The notes under the pieces are model-generated. The model saw only the letters and a program-made list of their open reading frames with translations. It had not been told where the DNA came from and did not search any database. 64,000 nt of DNA from Strobilurus pachycystidiatus (taxonomy: Eukaryota > Basidiomycota > Agaricomycetes > Agaricales > Physalacriaceae): positions 186,001 through 250,000 of the forward strand of contig JAHLMK010000024.1 in NCBI GenBank assembly GCA_019915135.1. The letters are read 5' to 3'. A program made the translations under genes and the position numbers. Positions 34,583 to 45,590 of this stretch are shown here, one piece after another (the first letter of the stretch is position 1; each line of letters begins with the position of its first letter).

Positions 34583-35051
34583 TAGGTGACTAGCCACTCG
34601 GTCGCTGGTGTGCGTTGTTTCGTGTCACGATCCTTTACGATATCGAAAACTTATTGCAAGTCTCGCACACTCCGTCTCTTCATAGTTCAATACCTCTAGT
34701 GACAGCTTACTGTTTTTCTTTTTCTTCTTTATATTGGATCGCTTGCCCTTTTCTTGTTCGCGTAACACCCACCACCCTTAGACGGAATGATCCAGGTTGC
34801 CACCTCCATATCTGATGCTACCTTCCTTCCATTCTAGATGGTTCACCACATTGTAAGTGAACTGATCCCTCTGACGAGCACAAAGCGCGACGTGACAGCG
34901 ATGTGATGGAAACTAGTCATAGCGCGGTACCGCTAGTTTGTGCCACAGCAGCGCTCATCGGCGACCGACAGCATGATACAAGAGCTGGTTATCCTCCTCC
35001 GAGATATGATACAAGCAAATGATTATGTAGAAGTACAATAGCGCCCATACG
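34583..35051. other. 3' convergent region
   Basis: About 470 bp between the ARF1 stop and the SEC15 stop. It holds the two 3' ends; a TTTTTCTTTTTCTTC run lies downstream of ARF1. No gene seen. Confidence 0.5.
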
Positions 35052-37974
35052 TTATCGCCCTTCGCCAGGGAAAAGCCGACCAACAGCTTCTGCTTCCTTC
35101 CGTCTCCTCTCCGCAAGTTCCCGACCTGCTGTATCCCTCTTGGTGGCGCCGTACCTGCTCAATTTCTCCAAGATGATCTGCAGTCGCTTTGGCTTCACAT
35201 GAGAAAAAGAGGTAGTCCTATTGGCAGGAACCAGGAACTCTTGCACAGCGTTGTTCAGCGGGATGGAGGCGGTCTGAAGTGACTCAAGTTAGAGCACACG
35301 TAAACGAGCATGGTGAATGATACACACGGATCGTAGTTCGTCGAATATCGCACAGAGATGTGGGCGGCCCAGGCGCTTCAGTTCCTCCTCAATAAAGTCA
35401 ATATCGTTCAGGACGTTCGAAATCGCGTTTTCGTTGAGCTTGTCTATATTCTGCATGTAGTCTCGCCCACTGAGGAAGTCCTTGTCATCGATAATGAGTA
35501 CCGGAGTTCTACCGCCAACGATGAGAACTCACCATCAAGGAATCACTAATGTATGTAACTGCACCCCGGTAGGCCTCGTCCTTATAGGTCTCTTTGATGA
35601 CAAGAGAATCCACGACCGTGGTTAACCAGCTGACGAGCTCATAAAGGTACATGCTCGGACTATCATCTCTCCTTGGCGGAGTCCAATCGTACTCTGAAAG
35701 CTCGAAGAAATCATTCAACTTTGAGTTGATGACACTGTTGATGCGCGCCAATGCTTGCGACAACGTGCTCTCAAACGAGCTGGATGCTGCCAACTTGATG
35801 GTGCCTCCTCGCTGCGCGGATCTGATAACACGAAATGAAGCGGAGAAGGGGTATTGGCTGTTCAATTGCGTACCGGAGATTCGTCAGTGATCGTTCAAGC
35901 TCCCCGCATGCGACTTGGAAGTGCTCAAGATTAGTCACTATCTGGGAGACCTGCGTGATTATTGATGTCCCAGCGAGGCGATTGCCAATAGCGATACTGA
36001 TGTTGTTCGTCAACAAGCTATCCAGTGACTGTAATAAGCGCCGTCATGAGCTCTCTGGGGCAGGGTGTGACAGTAAGGCGTTTTACCCTACTCAGCAGTT
36101 CGTCGATGTTTCGATGATGCTGTGAGACCCCTTCTACGAATGCGTAGAATTTTTGTATGAACCCGCGAATCTGTAACATATGAGAGCAGAAACGCAGAGT
36201 ACACCAGTATACGTACGTCTTGACAGCATAGGTAGAACGTTTGTGACCAGGGCAGAATGATCGGTAGGGGAGCTCTAAAGTCGATCAACGGGGATGCCGG
36301 TCTGCGTTGAGAGAGTACGCACTGTTGAATTGATACGCGCTCTTCCTCACCGAGCCATACCACCTCGAGTATTGCTTTGACTTCATTGTCAGCCTCAAGC
36401 ATCATGGGGACATGATCGTCTTGTCGTATGATCTGTATGCCAAGTATGAGATGACCGAAGGAAGGAACGTTTCGCCACTGACACTTTCGAATCTTTTGCT
36501 AAATTGCTCTTCTAGAAGCTTAGCATATTCCTCAAACAGCACCATGATAAATGAATTGAGAGATGTGGTGGAGTAGAAGGGAGACTGAATCGAGAATCAT
36601 TGAGCATTGTGTCGTAAACGCAGAAGAAAAGTGACGGACGTCGACAGTCATGATGAAACCAACAAGGGATTCCTTGACTCTGAGGAATGTATCTGGATCG
36701 GTTTCAGTTCTCAATGCTGCACCAATAGAAGATGTGAGCCGAGTCATTATAGCGTCCCATAGATCCTCAATGTCGCGTTCTGAACGAAAAGAGCTCGTTG
36801 TTTCGAGGACATGACTCTCCACGATGAAGAAGCCAGAGACTTCCTGTACCAGGGAGGGTAATGAGGCGATGGGGAGAGGGTCTGGAAGAATAAGGTCGGA
36901 TTGTGCCTCAATAATAGCATAAGTTGGTCAGGACAGCGAAGTCGACAAGTGTAAGAACCTTTCTGTCAGCCTGGTATGAGCGCCGCAGTTCATCGAGAGA
37001 GTCAAGAGCTGTGTAGATGTGTATACATTCAAATAGTGGCTTAAAATCAATTCTGAGTTGATCATTGTTCAAGACGTCGACTTCCGGATAGTTCAGTAAT
37101 GGCCAACTAAGGGTATAACGCTTACTCACATTCTGTCTTTTCGTAGGTAACCAGTTCGACCGCACTTCCAACGCGGCTATTGCGAATGAGCGGATCCTTT
37201 TCGCGTCTTGCTCGCCACCGACGTGAACGCGTCTCCATACCTTCTAGAGCCAAACGTCCGACCGCGCCGCTGTTATTTCGGATTTCGAGGAGCCACTGCT
37301 TCATGGATGCCGTGACTGCATCTTTGATCTGGCCGCGTAGTGATGGTAGGGAGGACAATAGATGCTGATAGAACGGTGTCTGGAGCAGGAGAGAAGGCGG
37401 TATACTTTGGATGTCGTCGATGCACTGAGAAGGGCTTTATGTCAGCAATACCAGCCGGCTAAGACGGCCATGGACGTACCCTCAGCGCGCTCCAGTATTT
37501 GCCTTCCCTGACCATCTCCCCGACTCGATACACGACGTCGAGCACCCTCAGACACGCCTGGAGGGTATCAATTGCCTCATCCAGATTGGCCGCCGTCTTC
37601 TTGGACTGCAACAGATTCCGTTTCTTCTCCACGAGGTTCCGTCCCAGCGACGAGACGCTGGCGTCCAGCGTTGCAATGTTCGCCTTCATCTGTTCGGTGT
37701 AGTCCTTGACTGAGAAGAGCGTCGACACGGACGAGATAAAGTCCTGGTAGTTGTCACTGCATATCTTCTCAATCTCCTGGTCCTTCGACTCGATGAGGCC
37801 TTGGACGGTGCGCAGGAAAGCCTCTTGCTGGCGGTTGGTGTGGATCTGCTTGATTATGGGGCCCAGCTGCTCAAGATTTTCGGTCGACGACGACGGGTCG
37901 AGAAGGTGGATCTGCTGCAGCTGCTGGTCGATGCTTTCCTGCGTGTATGCCTGCACTCGTCGACGCGGAGGCAT
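35052..37974 (-). CDS. SEC15: exocyst complex component SEC15
   Basis: A ten-plus exon gene. The start MPPRRRVQAYTQESIDQQLQ is followed by GPIIKQIHTNRQQEAFLRTV and the block QEIEKICSDNYQDFISSVST with VEKKRNLLQSKKTAANLDEA, which defines SEC15. Further on, LRVLDVVYRVGEMVREGKYW and SALR start the helical rods. The C-terminal domain includes FFELSEYDWTPPRRDD and YLYELVSWLTTVVDSLV, and the last exon ends RLQIILEKLSRYGATKRD and GRLFPGEGR. SEC15 links the Rab GTPase Sec4 on vesicles to the exocyst and contacts SEC10. The gene diverges from the HAD phosphatase gene over 159 bp. Introns are about 50-60 nt. Confidence 0.9.
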
Positions 37975-38133
37975 TGAGTTCTGGACAGGATGTCTGGTGG
38001 CGGTGCTGCTACTGAGGCCTTTCGGCCCGATAGATCCGAATCAAATCCCGGCACGGAATCAAGTTCATCAAGTTGCACAGGAAGTATTTCCTATAGCTAC
38101 TGCTGTTTCTTTCGGACCACCATCTATACAGAT

Positions 38134-39238
38134 ATGCCTTCCACTACCTTCCACGTAGATGCCATGTGTGTGAGCTCTCAACACCTTCGATGCATGTACT
38201 AATCTTGTCCCATCACCTAGTCTCTTTGATATGGATGGAACGCTGGTCGACTCTACCGCTGGCGTTGAGGGCGCTTGGGAAGTATTTCGCGAGAAATATC
38301 CTTCCATTGACGTCGGTCATATCCTCGGCTGTACGTTGCAGTCAACTTGACTCGTGCGGGTTCAATGACTCGAACCATCGCCATCTAGCCGCTCACGGTG
38401 TCCGGACTGTTGACAACCTGAAAAACTACTGCGGGATTACAGATCCAGAAGAGCTAGAGGTACGAAGCAATCCATCCTTCTCAAGTTGTCAGTCTAACGT
38501 GCCCGTGTTGCTTTAATCCAGTCTGAGGCTGAGCGTTTTGAAACCAGCATTGTCACCTCTGCTTCAGCCAATGGAAGGAAAGGCATAGTCATCCTTCCTG
38601 GGGTAGCCAACGTGCTCGAAGAGGTAAGCTATGCAGTATATCTATCAACGAACCCCAATAAACTGAACACCTAACCTCGTGAGATCGCGCCCGGGCGCTT
38701 CCTCCCCAACCCATGCTGGGCAATCTGTACCTCCGCAACAAGGAAATACGCGACCGCAGCCCTAGCCTCTGCCGGTGTACCTGTCCCCGAGGTGTTCGTC
38801 ACGTCAGAAGATGTTGAGAAAGGGAAACCATTGTAAGCGCTTCTATATTCCAAGCCTATCGAATGCGTTGTAACCATTCGACAGCCCAGATCCTTATCTT
38901 CTCGGAGCCAAGAAGTGCGGTGTGAAGCCTGAAAACTGTGCGGTCTATGTTTGCCGTAATGCTTACAACTGCTAATCAATGATAGGTCTCGTCTTTGAGG
39001 ACGCCCCTGCCGGTGTTCGCAGTGGAAAAACGGCGGGATGCAAAACCATAGGCTTTCTAACGACACATAGTAGGAAGCAGATGGAAGCAGCTCAGCCTGA
39101 TTTCTTAGTACCCGACATGGCCAGGTAACTGTGATATATGAACGCGGCGCTATAGTAAATCTGACATTTTTCTCCTCCAGCGTGACAATAAATCGCACTG
39201 AAACTGGCGTTGTCATTACAGTCCAGACTGACCTGTAG
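38134..39238 (+). CDS. HAD-family sugar/glycerol phosphatase (GPP/DOG group)
   Basis: The start MPSTTFHVDA is joined by an intron to ILFDMDGTLVDSTAGVEGAW, the HAD motif I with its two aspartates. Then HGVRTVDNLKNYCGI, ILPGVANVLEEIA, the motif II threonine in WAICTSATRKYATAALASAG, lysine motif III in VEKGKPFPDPYLLGAKKCG, and motif IV VFEDAPAGVRSGKTAGCKTI. The C-terminal end is VTINRTETGVVITVQTDL, stop at 39236-39238. This arrangement is the yeast GPP1/DOG2 group: glycerol-3-phosphate or 2-deoxyglucose-6-phosphate phosphatase. I cannot tell these from the sequence. An in-frame ATG upstream at 37990 would add 48 residues with no conserved pattern and lies 15 bp from SEC15, so it is rejected as the start. 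Confidence 0.88.
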
Positions 39239-39404
39239 AAGCAGATTTATCCCAATAGAGTATGCTACCGGTACCTAGATAGTTATTTGGGGCAGTATGA
39301 AATAAATAGAGCACGATGGTGCTATGTACTGTGCGATGTGTAGATGCAGATGTCTGTAATAACCATACAAAAAAGTGACGAGTCGTAGACACAAAAACAA
39401 TTCG

Positions 39405-42400
39405 TTATCTGTTCGGTTTTGCAGAAGATCCAGAAGATTCTCCTGCTGAAGACGAAGACCGTTCTCTGTCGATGATGCCCATCTTGTCTCCAGTGTTTTT
39501 GATGGTCTCGGAGACCTGTTTGGTGCCGTCTGCAGCCTTTCTCGTGCTCTCCCGCATGAAATATCTGCGCTTCCGTTTAGATAGCTGACTGTGGAGCAGG
39601 AGATGAGAGCCTACCCAACCAGCAAATCCCAAATCCGTAACCCGTGCATTGGGATGAGATGGGTATGAACCTGCTGTTCGGAGACAGACTGTGGAGGTGG
39701 GCGGATGGGATCGTCATGGGGGTCAAATGCTGCCCTGATAATGTCGGAAGGCTTCAACTTGGGAACAGTCCTGTGGGTTGCAGGCGCAGTATGGTAGATA
39801 CTCTTCTTGAGCAACGCCAAAGCTTCCTTCTACAATGCAAACTGAGCCTGAGAAGGGGAGTCAAAGTGAACGCACGCACCGTATCGCGCCTTTTCGCAAT
39901 CGCTGTCGGGGGCGGATTCTCATCTTCGAGGTCGAGAGGACCCCAACGCCTATCCTCTTGAATCATGCCATCCGGGGAAGTCTCCGAATGACCCCGTTCA
40001 GACGAGGCGCCTTTCTCTGCTGCGTCTGGCAATTCCGGGTGGTACGGTGTGATGAGCCCTTGATCGCGCGCACTGTCTAGAATTCGCTGCGCTTTCGACT
40101 TCAGCTTCTCTCTTTTCTTCAAGGCCCTCTTCGCCGCACTGCGGTAAGTGGCATCCCACTCAGTTTGCCCTTTCAGCCATCGCAGCGTCGGTTCCTCCTG
40201 GATGAGCCCAATTTGCTCCCGCGGTATCCTGAGGACCTCCATCTCCTCTTTGGTTTCCATGGGTCGTGTATGGCCTCTGATGTCGACTCGCTCGCGAATC
40301 ATCGTGACATCTGGAACGTCTTTCTACTCTCGCGCACATGAGTCTCCACGATGTATCGTTGAAGGAGGAAGCATACCTGGCCAGTCTCAGGACTGATAAC
40401 ATCGTTGATATGACTGTCATTGGAAACGTCTTTCTTAATTTCTTCCGCAAGTGTGACAACTTCTGCGTTGTAAAGCTTCACATCTTGAGGTTCAGCTATC
40501 TCCTGCGCCTTTTCATCCTTTTTGGCCTTTCGCTTGAAGATGGAATGTCTCTTGCGGGTACTGCCGTATTCGGGGTGCTCAAATATGTCTTTGGGAGGCC
40601 TATGAAGCTCTGGAAAAGGGTTGCGATCTAGATGTTCCTCGCCATGGTCAGTGACATGCTTGACGAACTCAGCGATCGACCGATATGCATAGTTTGCCTA
40701 TGAAAGTGTAAGCATCGTTGGGAGCCTTATCGGTCATCCAAGAGAAATCCGTACACTCTTAGTAAAGGCAAACACCGTCAGAACATGACACATGCCTGCA
40801 GAATGATCGTGTGAGAGGACATTGTCATTAAGGCAAGAGTGAGCTTACCATCAAACACTTGAAGGTGAACCTACGCAAAGAAATTATGAGACTGTGTACG
40901 GCTACAGTGCGATTTCATACCTTGGTTGGTACAGTATACTTCTCGGCATTTTCCTTCTGCCTTCTAGAGTCTCTTGTGACGCCTCGACGCACGGGATATT
41001 CGGTGGGGTGGGCGGCACGATGGGCAATGTAAACGATCTCATCTCGCAGTACCTCTCCGTCACCAGCCAGAATATACAATGGGGGCAAATTGCCCAGAGA
41101 CCCTTGAAGGATGGGAGAGACAAGCGGATGGGTTAGTTGTCTGCAAAAAGTTGTAAGTAGGGAGATACAGAGACAGAAAGGATATTCGTACTCGGTCGTT
41201 GCGTACAACTGAATTTGGGAGCAGAGTTCCAAGGGTGTTGCGTCTGGATTCTTCATCAAGACTTTAGGTGGACGAGGTTCCCATTCATCCAAGTTGACTG
41301 AATCAGCATCTGCGCCATCGGTCTTCTTTGTCGAACTCGACACAGGCGATTCGGTTCCATCGTTGTCGAGCATCTCCTGTTGACTCTGTACGCCTACCTC
41401 CTCTGCGTCAGGAGCCTGCTCTTCTTGCTTGACTCTGCTTTCATTGGGCATTAGCGTGTCGGCATGGCCGGGCTTAGGTGGTGGATTTGCAGTCGCCGGT
41501 CTGACACGCCCTCCAGGCGGTGGAAGTAACTCGACTGGCCAAAGAGTGGAAGGTTTGGCAAGAAATCCGTGCGGAGGGATGATGTCCTATCATGATCGGG
41601 GTAAGCCTTTGGTGGTCGGGGTTGAGATATATACTACCGTTGGTGTGTTAGACATGACACTGGGAAAGCTATGGGTCATGTCGATCCAAGGGCTTATCAA
41701 AACAGCGCCGGCTGGCATAGGAAGACCCATGTCGCGCAAGATAGTCAACAAGGTCAGCGAGAGACCTCCCCCAGCCGAGTCACCCGCGAACACTATCTTG
41801 GATGGTGATATGGGCTTGTGAGGCGCTCCAGGAGGAGGTTCAATCAGGTAGAGGTCTCGAGAACCTGTAAGGTCGTCGCCAATAACGATGATCACAGGAA
41901 CTCACAAGCGGCAAGTATGTCCTGAATGGGACATGGCCAAGGATACTGCGGGGCTTTACTGTAATCATATCCCAAGTTGAGATGTCGGTACAATGTAAGG
42001 GTGGAAGGATAGCCACCGATAGTTGACAGCGAATGCACGCCCATGAATTTTTCGGGCTATGTCAGTGTAAGTAAGTTGCTTTGCGCTGGGAAGTGAGGCC
42101 CTACCATAGCGAATGATCTGGTAACGGTGGGTGTCTGTGTGTTGCTTGAGAAATGAGGTCTAGTCACTCGCGAATGCTCACTTATAGACCCCCAGAAGTA
42201 ACCCCCGCCGTGAACGTAGAGCTGAATGAATTAGTTTGGTAAAACTAACACGTGATAGCGCAATGCTCACCATGACCCTGTCCAAAGACTCCATTCGCAA
42301 TATATCCTGTTCCGATGAAGAGAGTTTGCTATCGTTGTCCACCTTGACGTCAGACAAGTAGTCTTTCTCGGTGATCCATTCTGCGTCGATGCCGTCGAGA

Positions 42401-42972
42401 CCGCGTACTTGCCACCAACGCTCACCACCGACAACGTGTTTGAGCTCCTCTGGATCAAACCAGTCAATAAGAACGTCTGCCGCGCGATTACACGATGATA
42501 GAGGGACCAGGACAGGCACAACTGTGGCCCAATATGGTGCAGGAACATGGGTGTTGGTGCTGCGGATGTTGTGTGAAGTTGACGATAGGAGTGACCATCG
42601 CAGAACGTACAATGCTTGGAGAGATTCAACGGTGTTCTTGGTGCCCATTTCAATGAAGGCTGCTTGAGTTAGCAGCTGAAGTGCTTCCACATGTGAATCC
42701 AATACCTTTCACTATATGGAACGCTCTGTGCGTGAGTGTTAACGAGACGACATGGTGAAACAACATTATGCTACGCACTCGTCAAAGAAAATGTCATCTT
42801 TCGACTCCTCCTCCTTGTCATTGTTCTTGAACTTTTCCGCTTTGCGCTTCCCATGGGCGAAGAAAGTCTTGAGAACGACTAAAGGATAGATCAGTACGTC
42901 ATTGAATGCGGGGCGGGACGACTGCTCGCCTGGGGTGATGTGGACTGCTGAAGAGACTGTGGACACAGTCAT
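39405..42972 (-). CDS. HSL-type alpha/beta hydrolase with long tail
   Basis: A many-exon gene. The catalytic domain has [12 protein letters not shown] (oxyanion HGGG), [13 protein letters not shown], the nucleophile elbow [18 protein letters not shown], the acid in [16 protein letters not shown], and the histidine in [13 protein letters not shown]. That order and the HGGG motif define the hormone-sensitive lipase family. Between the nucleophile and acid blocks is an inserted disordered stretch of about 100 residues rich in proline, glutamate and lysine ([16 protein letters not shown] and following). After the catalytic domain, about 350 residues of charged helical sequence follow ([39 protein letters not shown]) ending SSAKPNR. 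The start [11 protein letters not shown] at 42972 is the better of two; the in-frame ATG at 43011 adds 13 residues. Substrate unknown: an ester or sterol lipid is likely. Confidence 0.78.
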
Positions 42973-43540
42973 CGCAGAGAAACAAGTGGAGTGGACAGCG
43001 TAGATGTCCAAGGTCTGTCACTGTTAGGAGGCTGATCGATGACGGCATTCGATCCTCGTGGCGCGCCTTTGAGAAAGAGTTAAGTATAGGCCAGCTGCAT
43101 CAGATACTGTGCGGTCAGGCAAGATTCGTCCGTTGCAACTCTAGGCGATATTGGGCGAGGCTGGGCCGCCGTGGAAAGGCCGTCAGCAGACCGGGGATGT
43201 ACTCTTCATGAGCGAGATCCCCGACGGCGCAATTCAGGCCCAAATGCCACAGTATTCGGCCAATTGGTGCTCTTCTGCTTCATTAGGAACAATTTTCCGT
43301 AGCTTTGGGCGAGAAAGGGCGAAACAACTTATTCAATTGAACGAGCACTTGAGAAATGTGACAATGAAGAAGTGAAGGCGGCGTGGGAACAAAAAGGACG
43401 TGCGGCACTATTCAGGGATTTGGCTTTTGCTTGCCTTCTGCCTTTCATCTCGTCCCATTTTTGTGAGTGGCCTTTTTCCCCGTCGTCACCGTCGGCAACG
43501 GCGAGCTCACTGTCTTCCAGTCATCCTCCGTTTTCCCATC
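42973..43540. promoter_or_regulatory. divergent promoter region
   Basis: About 570 bp between the hydrolase (minus) and the first alpha-tubulin gene (plus). A pyrimidine-rich stretch lies just before the tubulin start. A 74-codon frame at 43151-43375 is without features. Confidence 0.4.
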
Positions 43541-45262
43541 ATGCGTGAAGTCATCTCGGTACACGTGGGTCAGGCTGGTGTCCAGATAGGTAACGCATGC
43601 TGTGAGTGTCGCCTTTCATCGTACACCGCCAGAACATCCCGCATCGCGATTTCCATCAGCGAATACGCGTTATTTTGTTATCCTTCCATTCAATTTCTTC
43701 GCTCATCCGATCCCATCCGCAGGGGAGTTGTACACTATTGAGCACGGTCTCAGCGTGCGTCGCCATTCTCTTTTCTGTGTCTGCGACGGCTCTTGACGCA
43801 TGCTTTCTTAGCCCGATGGTCGCCTCCAAGAAGGTTCCCCCTCCACCGGCGACGAAGGCTTCAGCACCTTCTTCTCCGAGACGTCCTCGGGCAAACACGT
43901 GCCCAGGTCTCTCTACGTCGACCTCGAGCCCAATGTCATCGACGAAGTCAAGACTGGCACGTACAGGAGTCTCTTCCACCCCGAGACCCTCGTCAATGGC
44001 AAGGAGGACGCCGCAAGCAATTGTACGTAACTCTCTTTCATCGCCGCCCGCCGATCATTCACATTTTCTACAGACGCCCGTGGCCATTATACCATCGGAA
44101 AGGAAATGATTGATATCGTGCTCGAGAAAGTTCGCCGCCTGGCTGACAACTGTGCTGGTCTGCAAGGCTTCTTCGTTTTCCACTCTTTCGGCGGCGGAAC
44201 CGGTTCCGGTCTGGGTGCCCTTATTCTCGAGCGCCTCTCGAGCGACTACGGCAAGAAGTCCAAGCTGGAATTCAGTGTGTATCCGGCTCCTTCCCTTGCC
44301 AACTCGGTTGTCGAGCCATACAACTCTGTGTTGACCACTCACACGACACTTGAGCACTCTGACTGCTCGTTCATGGCAAGTGAGATTTCTGTGACGCGTC
44401 TCTAGGTCTAAACGTGTTTTATTCCAGGTCGACAACGAGGCTATCTACGACATTTGCAAGAAGCACCTGAACATCTCTTCTCCTGGGCTCACCAACCTTA
44501 ACAGGCTGATAGCTCAAGTTGTTTCTTCTGTCACCGCCTCTCTGCGCTTCGACGGTTCCCTCAACGTCGACTTGAACGAGTTCCAGACCAACTTGGTCCC
44601 GTATGTGTACATATTTCGCGTAATGACGCGTCGCTCATCGTGCTTTTAGCTTCCCTCGTATTCACTTCCCTCTGGCCACCATCGCCCCCATTGTGTCCGC
44701 AGAAAAGGTGCACCACGAACAGAACTCTGTGGCTGAGATGACCTTCTCTTGCTTTGAGCCTGGCAACCAGATGGTAAAGTGCGACCCCAGGGAGGGCAAA
44801 TACAGTGCGTCCTGAGCGTTCATTGGGACACCACAACTGACCTTCGCCGCAGTGGCTTGTGCGTTGTTGTATCGCGGTGATGTCGTTCCCAAGGATGCCA
44901 GCACGGCCATCTCTATCATCAAGACCAAGCGTACCATCCAATTTGTCGACTGGTGCCCCACTGGATTCAAGCTGGGTATTTGCAACGAGCCTCCTGCGCA
45001 CGTTCCGGGTGGCGATCTCGCCAAGGTCACGCGCAACATGTGCATGCTGTCCAACACGACGGCGATCTCGTCTGCATGGAGCCGCCTCGACCATAAGTTT
45101 GACTTGCTGTACTCGAAGCGCGCGTTTGTGCACTGGTATGTCGGGGAAGGTATGGAGGAAGGCGAGTTCTCGGAGGCGCGCGAGGATCTCGCTGCTTTGG
45201 AGAAGGATTACGAGGAGGTTGGCATTGATTCTGCTGACCTGGAAGAGGAGGCAGAGTATTAG
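43541..45262 (+). CDS. alpha-tubulin, copy 1
   Basis: Seven exons encode a full alpha-tubulin. [20 protein letters not shown] opens it; [20 protein letters not shown] is the GTP-binding loop; [20 protein letters not shown] and [20 protein letters not shown] are alpha-specific, which excludes beta-tubulin. The C-terminus is acidic with a final tyrosine ([11 protein letters not shown]). It has six introns; intron 4, between FM and VDNEAI, begins GC instead of GT (44376-44427), unlike the same intron in copy 2. The loop that carries Lys-40 in animals reads [13 protein letters not shown] and has no lysine there. The second copy lies 328 bp downstream on the same strand. Confidence 0.95.
44376..44427 (+). 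other. GC-AG intron in alpha-tubulin copy 1
   Basis: The intron starts ATG/GCAAGTGAG and ends ATTCCAG. In copy 2 the intron at the same codon starts ATG/GTATGC. The next codons, GTCGAC, continue VDNEAI in both genes. Confidence 0.85.
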
Positions 45263-45590
45263 GTTTCTTTCCGCATTTCTTGATTTCATTTCTTCATGAC
45301 CACTGGAATTTCCAAAATACGCTCTCGCTGATTCGTCACACGCATTTTTTTTCTTACGCATACATTTCATGACCCTTCAGTATACCTTCGGCTGGCATTA
45401 GATACTGTGGAACACGATTTTTCTTTCATGAATCAGCGAATCTTGGAGCGGGGCCGTCCAACACGTTGCGGTGACTGTGACACGCGGCCCTGACCGTGAG
45501 AACAAAAAGGGAGGTTGTTGGTGTCGTTCGTTTCTCTGGGTCTCTCAGCGACCATCGTTCTCCTTCAAATCCCCCAGCTCCTCGACAATC
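45263..45590. promoter_or_regulatory. spacer between tandem tubulin genes
   Basis: This 328-bp spacer holds the 3' end of copy 1 and the whole promoter of copy 2, including a CT-rich leader before the start. No gene is seen. Confidence 0.5.
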
